From positions 14,730,001 through 14,794,000 of the forward strand of contig CM029115.1 of NCBI GenBank assembly GCA_016859345.1: a DNA stretch of 64,000 nt, given 5' to 3'. The notes under the pieces were generated by a model that was not told where the DNA came from, made no database searches, and saw only the letters and a program-made list of their open reading frames with translations. This DNA comes from Istiophorus platypterus. Taxonomy: Eukaryota; Chordata; Actinopteri; Istiophoriformes; Istiophoridae. The position numbers and the translations under genes are program-made. Below, piece after piece: positions 13,300 through 25,115 of the stretch (positions are counted from its first letter, which is position 1; every line of letters begins with the position of its first letter).

Positions 13300-15310
13300 A
13301 CTTGTGTCATGAGTGGTCACGGGTTTCCGCAGGCATCGACGTTATTATTATAGGATGTATGGTTACAAAGGTTACATTTATAGCACTCGGTGGCTGCTGC
13401 TCAAGCAGATATGTGTTATAGTCTGACATTCAGCGGAAGACAAGCCTGCTTTTAATCGGTTTAACCATCTACCCTTCATACTGATACATAAATGCATCAG
13501 GACTCATCTGCTGAGTACAGCATTTCACTGTCTTCATACATTTATAAGTATATTGACAGTACATTTTCATTTTATTTTTAAATCTTTACAGGCATAAAAC
13601 ACGCATCCATTCCAGTAATTGTGTCTTGTTTGTATAGTTCTAACAAAAATGTAGATAATATTATAATACATTTATTAATCAACTTTACATCTTACAGAAA
13701 GCAAGGCAGTAGTTTTGTTTTTGGGGGCTTTTTTGGTTACGAAAGAAGGAGAAACTAGGCTGCCAGCCAAACTCAGATGAGCCTGATGACTGGTTTTACT
13801 TCTTACGAAATTATTTTCACTGACTGCCTTGACAGCAATTTACAGCTTACACTACTGTGGGCCTAAAGCCCAACCTCAAATCTGAACAAAGTGCAAAGCT
13901 TTGAATTCTCGATGACTCAACAAAAAGCAGCATCCACATTTCTTCTTTGACCTCTTTCAAATGTCACCACAGTAAAAGTAACCATAGATAGGAGAGGTAG
14001 GTAAGAGTGATACTCCGTGACCTGGGGCTACACTACATTTTTCTGAAACAAGTTTTGTTGAGAGTTGAAATTTTTAGAGATTTTTGTTATGTATCATAAA
14101 ACTTATTATATGAAAATGTAAAAAACTGATTTGGGAACCAAGCAGTTTGCACGTTAATGGAAAAGTGAGTCTTTTTTGAGACCACATATGAATGACATAG
14201 TCAAGGTTGAAATACACCAAAATGAGGGTCAGTTTTAATGTGGACACTAAAGATAAAATTCAAGCAATTAGAAACGTACCTCCCCCAGCCGCAGAATACT
14301 CACAGGTCATCAGAGAGATTGTATTTTCCCTGTGACCTATATAGTTTATTTGAATTACTAATTATAGTCCATGCTAAGGGACAGAACAGGAAGCATTACA
14401 TCACCGTCCATTATTTATAGCCATATGGAGCAATGTTTGAAACAATTTTGCATCAAATGTATTTGTAGATTAAATGGGCATCAGCAGTTTCATTCAAATA
14501 ATCACACCTTTTTAGGAATAATGCAGAAACTACAACAGAAAGAATTAATTTCACAGGTGTTTGGCACTTCCTTGCACTGATGGACACCTGCAGCTGACTA
14601 GAGTGTGTTATGATATGTAATGTTTGAGGTAAATGACACATAAATGAATAAAACAAAAAACCCTGCTGCTCTGTCAAGTAAAGTGGTATTATTAATCCAT
14701 TGTTTTATTCCATTCTACCCATGCTGATGCTCCTGTTAGTGAGAAAAGGAGGTTTCATTTAATTAGCCCATTGAAACTGAAACATATCTCCCCTTAGACT
14801 TGAGAGGTGGCTGTGCAGTTCATTTCATAAATAATGGAGGCTGTGGTCAGCTTGGGTTTTGAAATAGATACAAACTGTAAACTGTATATGATTTATTTCG
14901 ACAATTAATAGGTTTCATGGCAGAAGAAGAATCAAAATGTCCGAAGGAATTTCTTCTGCATTACAATACAATTGTCCCCTGTCTCTGCATACGACCAGGA
15001 TGTTCAAACTGGTATAGAATGCACACTTGTACCTTGGCCTGTTTTTTTCTTCACCTATCTCGATGATAGTTACTTATCTTTGGCAGCAATGAGACACAGA
15101 ATTTCCAGAAAGTTGAACAGGAGGACCTCGCCATACAGGGCCCAGCAAAAAATTAAATATCTATTTCCAGCCTTAACCACAACTGACACGCAGCCACGCC
15201 TTCCAAAACATCTACCAGGGGGAACTTCTGAGGAATCTCAAAATCTAAAGCTCCAACTTTTGGCATTTTATAAGAACATTTTAGCAGTTTCTTACATACG
15301 GACATACGAT
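13300..15310. other. intergenic DNA between the CpG island and mtrfr
   Basis: AT-rich sequence. No exon with family resemblance and no splice-compatible chain was found. A plus-strand frame at 14972-15403 (143 codons) resembles no known protein, overlaps a short tandem repeat and runs into the mtrfr promoter; I treat it as chance. Confidence 0.5.
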
Positions 15311-15318
15311 GGCAACAA

Positions 15319-15356
15319 AGGCTCAACGCAGGCTCAACGCAGGCTCAACACAGGCC
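15319..15356. repeat. 11-bp tandem repeat
   Basis: The unit GGCTCAACGCA is present about three times with one substitution in the last copy, just upstream of the mtrfr promoter. Confidence 0.8.
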
Positions 15357-15389
15357 TGCTGTTCTGTCCACGAAGAAGAACGCAGCGTC

Positions 15390-15490
15390 TTCTGATTGGC
15401 TGAGAGGTGGGTGGAGCGTAGAAGAAGACAAGACGGAAGTCAAACAAGAGCACAGCTGAGGCAGCTCGAAGGAGGGAGAAAACAAAATGT
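15390..15490 (+). promoter_or_regulatory. mtrfr: mtrfr promoter region
   Basis: An inverted CCAAT box (ATTGG, 15395-15399) is followed by an ETS-type site CGGAAGT (15434-15440). There is no TATA box. This is the usual layout of a housekeeping promoter for a nuclear-encoded mitochondrial protein, and it lies about 190 bp upstream of the chosen start codon. A short untranslated exon may intervene. Confidence 0.45.
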
Positions 15491-15626
15491 GGCGAGTCCC
15501 GCATGAAAGAGGTCGTTGGTGAGGGGTTTCATGTTTTTCCTCGGGGGAAACGTTTTCTTTTTCCACCCTGTATGTTCACTCACCACGCCACCAAGACTCC
15601 GCTTCGTTTTTCGCTAATTCAAAGAA

Positions 15627-16605
15627 ATGTCACGGCTTCTTCCCTTGGTCAGATGTATGTACAGCGAGTCCAGTCCGGTCGTGTGGAGCAGGTCTCCCAG
15701 CATCTCCCTGCTTCTTAGACCCTTCCCAGCCGGACTTACGTGTGTTTTTGCAGCCGGCAAAAAGGACCTGATAGACCTACCTGTCCTGAATGAAGACGAG
15801 CTTGAAGAGCAGTTTGTGAGAGGATCTGGACCCGGGGGACAGGCAACCAACAAAACCAACAACTGTGTCGTGCTTAAGCACATCCCCACTGGGATTGTAG
15901 TAAAGGTAAATCCCAATATTTCTGTCTTTTTTTAATGTTACATTAATCTGTGTGTACTTGTAATCACTGGCACAGATGTGTAGAAATGTTAATAGTGAAA
16001 TGAAGACTCAAATCCAAATTATGTCAAGTCCATATTTTGGAAATAGCAGCTGATGAAACAGTTTCATCTAAAGCACCGTGTAGTGACTGTTCCGATGCTT
16101 TCAATTATATCACACGATCTTCATCAGGCTATACCCGGTTGTCATGGAGATGTAGATGCTGAGAGATCCGTTTCTTGGCTTGAAACTTAAGTTTCACAGT
16201 TCATTGAAGTTGCTAAAGTGCTCAGAATAAATGAATATTATGCTGACTGTAAGATCCATAATTATTATATAGTTATATAAATACACATTGATGTGAAACT
16301 TTTGTGACAACCACAGTTATGTGATTTACCTAATATGTTCATTTAATCTTTTTTTTTTACCATTTACCCTCCAGTGCCATCAAACCAGGTCTGTGGAAAC
16401 AAATCGGAAGCGTGCCCGGGGAATTATGAGAGAGAAACTCGATGTTGCATATAAAGGAGAACTCAGTGATGTTCTTGTTAAGAAGAAAGAGTCTGTGCTG
16501 AGAAAACAAGAGAAAAAGAAAAAGGCTCATGAAAATCTTGAGAGAAAGAGACTGTTTAAAGAAGCGCTGACTGCAGACTCCAAACCTGGGGATGACACTG
16601 TTTAA
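15627..16605 (+). CDS. mtrfr: mitochondrial translation release factor in rescue (C12orf65)
   Basis: Two coding exons, 15627-15905 and 16375-16605, joined at a phase-0 GT-AG intron, encode 169 aa (the human protein is 166 aa). Residues 1-44 are basic and hydrophobic without acidic runs apart from one Glu, as expected of a mitochondrial targeting peptide. The class I release-factor core follows, with the peptidyl-tRNA hydrolase motif GSGPGGQATNKTNN and GGQ at residues 70-72. Exon 2 carries CHQTRSVETNRKRAR and ends in a Lys/Arg-rich helical tail. The family lacks codon-recognition domains; MTRFR acts with MTRES1 on peptidyl-tRNA left on split mitochondrial large subunits after stalling. The start was chosen as the first ATG in frame with the targeting peptide. 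Loss of the human gene causes a mitochondrial encephalomyopathy. The intron (466 bp) is unremarkable. Confidence 0.95.
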
Positions 16606-16810
16606 AATGTTTGCATGGATTATAGAAAGACATGAGTACTCAAATGGTTGTGCATTTTATGCCTGCAAAGACCGAGTAACACAACCTGGAAAGGTACTGT
16701 CAACAATATCAAATCCTACTAGCCTTTTATTGTATAGAAGCTTTCATGCAAAGCTGTAGTGTACAGTACTTAAAACAATACAAGACAGAGAGGTATATTT
16801 TGGGAAAAAA

Positions 16811-16816
16811 AATAAA
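16811..16816 (+). terminator. mtrfr: mtrfr poly(A) signal
   Basis: AATAAA lies about 205 bp after the mtrfr stop codon on the same strand. It is followed by a GT-rich stretch (GTTGGTGATGTGTGTG) typical of a downstream cleavage element. Confidence 0.75.
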
Positions 16817-16839
16817 ATGTTGTCAAAACTGTTGGTGAT

Positions 16840-17560
16840 GTGTGTGCATTTTTAAATGCTTGAAGGCTGTTTTCCCAAAAAGTCAATCATTGGGGTATGT
16901 GCTTTAGGTAAAAGCTGCAGTGTAGCTGCAGGTATTATTACAGCTGTGGCACTTTTGTTTTTGCCTGCTTAATTTTGCAGCATAACATTTTACCAAATTT
17001 TCACATGATGTCAGCAAAACCTCCTGTGCTAAATATAGAAGAAGTAGTTGAAGTACAAAACAGCGTTTTTATCCATCTTAAAGCATGCCTGGAGGGTGTT
17101 TTCCCATCTTCTTTCAACTCAAAATTTAAACACTCAGGTATTGAATTACATCTAGCTAAAGCAATATAGTCTAATGCACCCGTCCTGCAGAAAATCCTTC
17201 CTTTATGACAGATATAATGTTCGGGTGGGTTGAAACAGTTTAAGAGAGGTGTTCCAACTTCCTGGTTTATTCTGAGGCCGAAGTTTGTGTTGCTGTTGAG
17301 TTTTTATTGTATTATATATCTGTTATTTAGTCTAACCTAATTGTTATAAATGAGGTGAACGAAATTATAGAAAAACCTGCTTTTTCTAGGTGCACCTATT
17401 AAACTGCTAATTGTGCATACACTGTTTGCAATGCATTGAATTGCCACGAATAATAATTACTATTATAGCACTTATCATATTCGTGTAATTCCGCTTAGAT
17501 CAGGATCAGGTTTTGTAACATACAGGAGTACAGCAGAGTTGGACCAGGTCTTTGGTGGGA
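16840..17560. other. intergenic DNA between mtrfr and kmt5a
   Basis: About 700 bp of AT-rich DNA between the mtrfr cleavage region and the kmt5a promoter. A 64-codon plus-strand frame at 16975-17169 has no recognisable homology. Nothing else was seen. Confidence 0.5.
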
Positions 17561-17564
17561 CTTA

Positions 17565-17700
17565 TTCCCGCGTGAGAGATTGGCGTTTGTTGACTTACAA
17601 ACTACTACGTTGATGACGTGCCCCGCCCACCTGGACTAGACAGCCAATGAGAGGAGCCGTAAGGTTTTTAAATCCACCAGACTCGCACAGCGCCGCTCCG
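17565..17700 (+). promoter_or_regulatory. kmt5a: kmt5a promoter with cell-cycle type elements
   Basis: In order: an E2F-like TTCCCGCG (17565-17572), a CRE-like TGACGTG (17614-17620) overlapping a GC box CCCCGCCC, a CCAAT box (17644-17648) and a TTTAAA element (17667-17672) that could act as a CHR (or a weak TATA). The start codon lies at 17803. CCAAT plus CHR is the arrangement of many DREAM-controlled G2/M genes, and KMT5A is known to peak in G2/M; the link in this species is inference. Confidence 0.45.
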
Positions 17701-17802
17701 TCGTGCGGCGTCGTGATGATCGTCGTTGCAGAAACTGAACCAAACACAGGGCAACATTAAACATACTCCTCTTCCTCTTTGTATTTTATTCTGGCGGCTG
17801 AG

Positions 17803-20800
17803 ATGGCAAAAGGTAAACTTGCTAATGTCCTCTCGTTTCGATAATTGTTAATGTTATACAGGCTGCAGTAGTTAATATGTCGCCAACAGCTAATGCCGGC
17901 TATTGTAAAGCGACCGAAGTCGTTGAAATAAACTAGGCTCACGTTTCCAAATAAACTCCTCGGGAATGTTTGGCATTTGCACATTTATTGGGTGAATGAG
18001 GCGGCAATGCTCGCACTTTATTTATTTCCATGTTTATAAAGGGAAGAAAGATGCGCTGAGAACCGACAAGAAGCCCGAGGACACTGTTGAACAGGAGGTC
18101 ACTTCACAGAAGGAGACAAAGGAAAACAAGCCAGCGACTAACAAGGTATATTTTATATTTTGTTTTTTTACGCTTTGCAGCTTCTGTGTTGACCAGTTAA
18201 AGTAGCACACAGAGTCGCTCTTTTCCCACACTGGAAACATATCGTTACTTTAACAGGGGTCCTGCCTCAGCCTCGTGTCTTGTCAGCGGATATAAGCTTC
18301 ATTCACTAACCAGACTACAGGAAGCCTCGTTTTGTTTATAATCAACGTTACCCAGACTTGAGCTTTTCACTCAAAACCTACCCCAGGTTGTGCACAGACC
18401 CTTTATGACCTTAACCAAACAAAAGGTAAGGTTTAGGTGTAGAACGAAAGTTTAACCGTAATGCAGTGCACACCACAGCTATTGGTTTATGAATGTGGCC
18501 AAAACTTAGTTTGGGATGTAAACACGTTTCAGTGTCACTAGAGAAACCCTTTAGTGAGCAGCACATTTCTGTGCATGTGGCACTGGCTGGGTACATGTTC
18601 ACCCTGTTTTATTAACACACTATCCAATATTTCAAATATATAATCTGCCAATCAGAAATGGTACCGTTGACATGAAGACATGAACCACTCTCAGCATGAG
18701 ATGGCAGGCAGACAGACGTGCATTCAGTGTGTTTTCTGTTGGTTCAACTGTGCCTTTTCAAGTGATGAAGTGATTCAAAGAGCAGCTCTGAACATGTTCA
18801 GCTTGCTTTAAAATTCGGAAAATCTTGAACTCATGCATGTTGAGTGGTTTGGAACAAGAAACACAACATTAGATACAGTCTAAACCAGCTACATGGTTCT
18901 AAACATAGCTTCATAAAATATGGTTTTACTTATTGCATCTCTTCCGATTTGCATGCTGATACTAATGATAGAGAAGCTGAATGTGTTTACATCTTCTACA
19001 TCCCCTTCATTTTTTTTTCACCAAGGTAAATAATTATTTCTTTATTGCAGGTAATCATAGGGAAAGTGCAGTCAATTTTCCAGAATCTACGGACTCCAAG
19101 CAAGCCTAGGTCCCCTCTGAGTGACAGTTCAAGCTTGCTGATCCAGGAAGAAAATGAATCTGATGCAGCTAATCCTGACACTTTAAAAATGAAAAAAGGT
19201 GAATACCTAATTAACTTTTAAATTGTTTTGAATCAAATAATTTGAAATGCTTTGTTGGTCATTTCTGTTGCATATAATCTCCCAGCCATTTTGCCGTTTA
19301 CCCCTGTTACCATGTGGTCAGCAGTTCTATATGTACCACAGAAAAAATTCCTTTGCATGTGAATGGTAGCAGTGTTCCCTAACCTATATTACGACACAAC
19401 TTCACCGTGTTTTTCAAGGAACTTCATTTTCTTGATTAAGCTTAAATGGTCAGGGCAGCTATAAATTTCATTCCTTGTGTCTTCCTCATTTTAGACATAC
19501 CTAATGAAATTAATTCTGAGAGTTGTGAGTCCAAAGAGCAGAAGCCTGAAATAGCTTGTCACAGTCATGGGATCAGACAGCAATTCACTGACCAGCCTGA
19601 TCAAAAAGAATCCACCACGCACTCAGATGCCAGTTCTGCAACAAGCAGCAAGGTTTCAGCACCCACAGCTCGGAGCAGAACTGGTCACAAACGTGGAGCA
19701 AAAAAGTGAGTGCACGAAGCCAACATGTCAGTGTCTATTAAAAAAAAAAAAAAAAAAAAAAAGAAATAGCCCCTTTCACAGCTGGTTGTTCAGTCATACT
19801 ATCTCATTAATTTGGTAATGTGTGCTTTCAGGACAGAGAATAAAGCCCTCCAGAATAGAAAGGTCACAGACTATTATCCTATCAGACGGAGCAACAGAAA
19901 AACTAAGACAGAGTTAAAGGTTCGTATAAAAAATGCTTATTTGTTACAAAGAGGGTTTTTACATTTTTTAACAGTTAGAAAGTTATAATATCTTGATTTC
20001 CTTTTGTTTTTTTTATGGTCATTTTTATTTTTGTGATTGTGGGTCTATAAAAACTATGCATTTCCACTATAAGAGGGTCTAATTTTGAACCAATTATTCA
20101 AATTATCAACAGAGTGAAGAACACAGACACATTGATGACCTGATAAAGAATGGCACTGAGGAAGGATTGCAGGTAACACTTAATGAATTGTTATTGCTTT
20201 AGAGCAGACTGTATGCAGACCACTGTTCGCATTTGTATTTCCTGTAAATCAGTAATAAGATTTGGTTGGGTCATATTTAATATTTTATAGTTGTCAAGCA
20301 ATTCCCACAGATAAATCAGATCATCCTCACACTTTATTCCTTTAAAATGTTAACAGGTCAAACACACAGAAGGAAAAGGAAGAGGGGTATTTGCTCTCAA
20401 GGATTTCAAAAAAGGAGAGTTTGTTGTGGAGTACCATGGAGAACTACTGGAACTAGCTGAGGCTAAAATAAAAGAGGCCCAGTATACTCAGGATCCCCAA
20501 ACAGGCTGTTACATGTACTACTTTCAATATCAATCGAAAACATACTGGTAAGTTTAAATATCACCACATCAGTTTTGGATCAACACATTTTCACACTTGA
20601 TTGCATCTTACTTAATATCCTTGTTCAATTTGTCAGCTCTCTGTAAATAACTAATTGTAATTGTGCATTCTGGGGGAAATTTCCAGTGTTTTTTTGATGC
20701 AAAACTATTAAATAAGAACTAGTCTCTAAGATCAGTAAATGAGTCTTACTATTCCATGGAACATCAAAATCTGTAATCTGTCACATAACATTTATATTGT

Positions 20801-21243
20801 CTTAGAAAACTTTATCCCCACTGACTATTGACGTGAATAAAAGACTTGGTCTTACTCAGCACAGTAGTTCTTTTAACAGTCTCATAGTAAAAGGATAATT
20901 CCTAAATTAAATTAAGATTGCAGTAGGCTTGAAAATTAAATATTTTCTTCAAATTTTCTGCCTGACTTCTAATGTAGATACAGGTCTTGCATTGTAGTGA
21001 CAATTTAATCTTTATATGTTTTTGTATTATAGTGTAGACGCTACAAAGGAAACGAGCCGTCTGGGAAGACTGATTAACCACAGTAAAACTGGCAACTGCC
21101 AGACTAGGCTTCATGCCATAGATGGAACACCCCATCTGATCCTGGTGGCTTCCAGAGACATCAAAGCAGAGGAGGAGCTTCTGTATGACTACGGTGATCG
21201 GAGTAAAGCCTCAATCTTGGCTCACCCTTGGCTCAAATACTGA
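17803..21243 (+). CDS. kmt5a: histone H4-lysine-20 monomethyltransferase KMT5A (SET8/PR-SET7)
   Basis: Eight coding exons: 17803-17812, 18042-18145, 19051-19198, 19495-19705, 19832-19919, 20113-20172, 20357-20547, 21033-21243. All phases close to give 340 aa. The first exon has only 10 coding bases (MAK plus one base), as in the vertebrate genes. Residues 1-157 are a divergent, charged linker. Residues 166-177 (NRKVTDYYPIRR) are the PIP degron: Thr-Asp, two aromatics and Arg at +4. The SET domain spans about 205-340, with GRGVFAL, VEYHGE, the NHS motif at 286-288 and catalytic ELLYDYGDRS (Tyr322/Tyr324). It uses S-adenosylmethionine to monomethylate H4K20 in the nucleus, needed for chromosome compaction and replication licensing. 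Teleosts may carry two kmt5a copies; I cannot say which this is. Confidence 0.97.
19740..19762. repeat. poly(A) run in kmt5a intron
   Basis: A run of about 23 A residues lies 35 bp downstream of the fourth kmt5a coding exon. Confidence 0.85.
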
Positions 21244-21584
21244 AACTTTAACCAGAAGTGTTTGTATTTTGGATGAATTGGTCCACTCTGCTGTCCAGTT
21301 CCTCTTTATGTAAAAGATGCTATAGATGAGCAGCTTGTGAGACCTTTTTTAATGAAATATAAAAGATTTTAGTTTTAAATTTGAAGCTAAAACTTCAACT
21401 CATGAAAAGTGTATTTTTGCAACTGCTGTTGTTTTTTTTTATCCTGCTTTTATATTTTTCATATCTAATTGTAGCAGAGATTTAAGCATGATGGGTATTT
21501 CTCCTGGATAAGTAGTGTTTCACATTGTCCATGGGGTACTCAACTTTGCAAATTGTAAATTATTACATGTGTTGTAAATTGAGG

Positions 21585-21590
21585 AATAAA
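21585..21590 (+). terminator. kmt5a: kmt5a poly(A) signal
   Basis: AATAAA lies 342 bp after the kmt5a stop codon on the same strand, so the 3' UTR is about 360 nt. Confidence 0.7.
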
Positions 21591-21609
21591 ACAGTTGAGT
21601 TCCCATTTC

Positions 21610-22800
21610 AGCTACAGCATGATTTATGGCGAGAAATGCCTGAAAAAAAAATATTAACAATGGTGCCCTATTATGACATCTTCCTCAATGCTTAATCTAT
21701 TGGCCTCAGGCACTCCAATGACATATTTATGTCCATTCTGTACTGCAGTTGGTAAAAACAAGGCTGCTTTGTACCATATAATTGCTATGGCCTTTTTTTT
21801 TATATTTTTCTTTTCCTGAAAATGACTTTCCACTCATGGTCCCCATCCAATCTGACAGAGCTTTAGAGGACCTGCAGAGAAGATTGGCAGAAAAATCTCC
21901 AAATCCAGGTTTGGAAAGCTTGTTGTATCAAACCAGGCTAAAAGTGCTTCAATTGAGTACATACTTTTCTCTTTCTCATTATAGGGTAATGAGTGTAGAC
22001 TGATTAGGGGAAAAATGAATTTAAATAATTTTAGCATACAGATGCAACATAATTAAATATGAATGCACTGTATGTGCCACAAAGTTTTGAGTGGACTCCA
22101 TTAAATACATTACTTCTAATTTGATTCTGTTATGCAATAATAAATCCGAAGCTTCAAAGGAAGCATTCTAATTTATAGTAAGAGAGTTTTGAAGCACATT
22201 AAAACTAAACCAAATCAAAAGTAATTCTAATCATCTTTCTGCTCTCTGCTTTGCTCTATTCATCCGATCAAAGTGATGCTGTATTTTGTGGCCTGTGTTT
22301 GTGAGTTGGCATCTATATTCTATGATTCGTTTTATATAAGCATGAAATCAGATGAGAAGTAGTACCTGTAACACCACTGTGAAATAACATGGAAGCATTT
22401 TAAATATTCAACCTCAGAAAGAACATATTATTCAAAATTATTTGACCTCTGGCAGTTGAGAATGAAATAAAGTCGCTAAAGTTAGATTACATGAAGCCCC
22501 TTAAAGACTTAAATTTCAAGCTTAAAAATAACTTCATTTTGAGTGAATGCATTCAGCAGCTAGATAATACTTTCCAGTTTCGTCTGACATCTGCATCAAA
22601 CTTTCCACACAATATATATATTTCTACTACATCAACTCTGTATTACTATAAACCATCTTAGGTTAAAATCACCAGTACAAAATACAGTGCTTGTTAGATT
22701 GACAAATAAAAATTGTAAAAAATAGTCATTACAAAAGTGGTTAACTGATGAGAAAATGGTGCTGACAATTCCTGTTTGTCCTCTATATGGTCAGTTCTTG
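21610..22800. other. convergent kmt5a/rilpl2 interval and rilpl2 3' UTR
   Basis: About 1.2 kb of AT-rich DNA between converging genes. The right-hand part must hold the rilpl2 3' UTR, but I found no clear minus-strand AATAAA and cannot fix its end. A 73-codon plus-strand frame at 21782-22003 has no recognisable homology. Confidence 0.45.
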
Positions 22801-22813
22801 TAAAAGGTTTTTC

Positions 22814-24707
22814 TTATTTTCGCCGAAATGAAAACCTATAAACAGAGGAAAAAAAAGGTCAAGAGTTAGTTTAAGGAGTTTGTTTCTGAGGACGATGGAA
22901 AGAACATGGAACATAAGAGTGAAAATGCCCAGTATGAGAAAACCACATTGAGTCATGGCAGACTAATTACTGACAGCAGTTTGGCGGACGCGCTGCCAAT
23001 TCCTAACTCCTCTCTCATTCACTGCTCACACAAACATTCTCAGCATCAGCATGAATTCATCTGGTCACAAGTATATCATTATGAGACAGGAGACAGGCTG
23101 TGAGAGCAATCCTTCCTCCTCACTTACTTCAGCGTCATGTGGTTGCTGCTGATTTTCTTGAAACCATGCCATCTGAGGTGTCCAGCTAAAAATGGTGTAA
23201 TTACTTTGTGCTAGGTCTATCAGACTACTTCTCTTTTGTCTGTACATTCGTATTTCTGCATTCATCAAGGAAATCCAGCCTGTTACTCACAGTTTGCTTA
23301 TGGTTGTCTTCTCCTCTTTTGCATCATTAACTGTGGGTGGACTGGGCTCTGTAGCTGCTGGTGGTGTCTCTAGATCCACCTCCACCATGGCTGGTTCAGC
23401 CTGTGGCAGAATCCCACTGCAGAAGAAAGCACAGACGCTGAGAATATTTTCTTTCAAACGTCTTGTTTGTTAAAAAGGGCCAAAGTGAATTCTACTGCCA
23501 ATATTTACAAAATTTGCGTAATTGTTATGGTTTATTTGTCAAATTAGCAAAAGAATAAGAGTATGATTTTAAAAACATACAAGTGATTACAAAAAAAGTT
23601 AGTAATGCCTGTTTTTATACAAAGATTGTATGATTGTAGAACAGCAGATGAGGGTAGGATAATACTGGATATTCTCGTCCATTAAACAAATATTAGAATA
23701 AATCTCTGGTGTTGGATGGTGCTAATATTAATATTGTCAGTGTTTGTAACAAGAGACCTATAGATGATCCCAGGAGTACAGTCATTCATTCTTATCGAAT
23801 TCATCGATTTATAACAGCAACGAGCTGAACAATCCAAAAACATGCATTTTCCCATTAAAGTTTCCACTTAGTAACAAGTCTGTTAGCTGCAACTAAACAA
23901 CCCCGCAACCCTGCTGTATGGTGGTTACTGAGGCTGTAGGATGGCACTGGGCTCAGGTATTTGCAATGCTCTGATCTCCTCCTGTTTGTGCATATGGGTG
24001 GAGAAGACATCACCAACAGCCCTCACGCACAAGGCAGGTTTAGAAGATCGACCTACAGAAAACAGAAACCTTTAAATACACGAAGCATGACCCGTCTCTG
24101 AATGGCCTTCAGTCTCACCTCTTATACAGCTGCAGCTCCTCCTGGGCCACCATGAGCTGAGCTTTCAGCTGGTTCCTCTCCTGCAGAACCTCCTTCAGCT
24201 CCTGCATGGTGAAGCGCGGTCTGTTGGGGTCCGTCAGGTCCACCACCAGCTGGTTCGGCCCCGCCGTTTGCTTTGACGGCAAGAAAGAGGGAGGAAAACA
24301 AAAGGAAAAAAAAAAAAAAACAAACACAAAGAAAGAAGGCAGCCCTAAGCGTCTGCGTGTGTCCGGCATTAACGTCCGACTGTGCGAGGCGGCCGACAGA
24401 CCGCAACACTCACCGCGCCCTGCCCGGACGACGTCTCCGAGATGATCCGGTCCAGCTCGCCCTTTAGGTTGTCCCGCTCCATTTTCAGCTCCTCCAGAGA
24501 CAAGTTGTACTTGTTGACCAGGGTCTCGAACATTTCCAGAACGCGGACTATCCTGAACTGCAGATCCGACACCTCTTCCCCGGCGCCGCTTATCTTCAGC
24601 AGGTCTCGCCCGATCACGTAGGAAATGTCATAAACGTCTTCGACCGTCAGCTCGAACGCGTCCTTCTCGAAAGCCAGAGCGGGCGACGACTCTTCGCCGA
24701 ACTCCAT
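22814..24707 (-). CDS. rilpl2: RILP-like protein 2
   Basis: Four coding exons in transcript order: 24707-24414, 24270-24119, 23416-23291, 22835-22814. They give 197 aa (human 211). Exon 1 encodes the RH1 domain (about residues 17-95, with LTVEDVYDISYVIGRD and a leucine-rich coiled coil). In other RILP-family members this module binds myosin Va and related partners. Exon 2 encodes RH2 (LTDPNRPRFTMQELKEVLQE, then an amphipathic helix ending LQLYK), the module that binds LRRK2-phosphorylated Rab8/Rab10. Exon 3 is Pro/Glu-rich and variable. The last exon has only 22 coding bases and ends the protein with LFSFRRK, matching the vertebrate LFFFRSGK-type tail. RILPL2 acts in ciliary membrane traffic and cell shape. 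It lies tail-to-tail with kmt5a and in tandem with rilpl1. Confidence 0.95.
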
Positions 24708-25115
24708 GACTGAACGACGCGGCTCCCGCGGATTCCCCCCGCAATAAAGTCGGCTTTCTCCTCCAGGGGCAGCCTACAAAACTTTTTCTTTCTTTCTTTC
24801 TTTTCTTTTCTTTTTTTATTAACGGGGGATCGATACTTTCACGAGCAGAAGGTAACCGGCTTCCAGGCTTGCGGCACTTCCCCGATCGCTCAGCCGCCAA
24901 TGGCGTGACTCGCTGGGCGGCGGAGGACGGCGGAGTATCCTAGGCGACAGGTAAAGCGCAGAGATCGTGTGGGGGTCGAGAGGACTCACTCCGCACCGGG
25001 GGGGGGGGGAGATTTGCAACGACGCATTTCACGACGCGGAGGGCGACGGCCACCGGTTGATCGCTCCCTCCGATCAATAGGCTCATCGGCGTCGGGGTGG
25101 GAAAGCACGTGATTT
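24708..25115 (-). promoter_or_regulatory. rilpl2: rilpl2 CpG-rich promoter
   Basis: GC- and CpG-rich DNA directly upstream of the rilpl2 start, holding a pyrimidine (CTTT)n tract at 24782-24820, a ten-G run near 24999-25008 and an E-box GCACGTGA near 25105-25112. The E-box partly resembles the lysosomal CLEAR element but misses its first half. The exact start site cannot be read from sequence. Confidence 0.5.

Larger units (their letters stand above)
12038..13300 (-). promoter_or_regulatory. CpG island and 5'-UTR-like exon of an unidentified minus-strand gene
   Basis: This stretch is strikingly GC- and CpG-rich against AT-rich flanks. At its left edge the minus strand reads TCCAG|GTATGTG, a good splice donor with exon end at 12038. 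No upstream ATG opens a frame into that donor, so the exon is probably untranslated. It contains a CAC-repeat run on the minus strand. The first coding exon would lie beyond position 1. In human, MPHOSPH9, PITPNM2, CDK2AP1 and SBNO1 lie on the reverse strand close to MTRFR and are the natural candidates, but the sequence here cannot choose between them. Confidence 0.5.

Noticed and set aside
14972..15403. 143-codon plus-strand frame upstream of mtrfr
   Set aside because: No family resemblance, no splice context, overlaps a tandem repeat and ends inside the mtrfr promoter.
24020..24060. Possible extra rilpl2 exon after an acceptor at about 24053
   Set aside because: It would introduce a stop after three codons (R-S-I-F), whereas skipping it gives the conserved SGILP and LFSFRRK tail.
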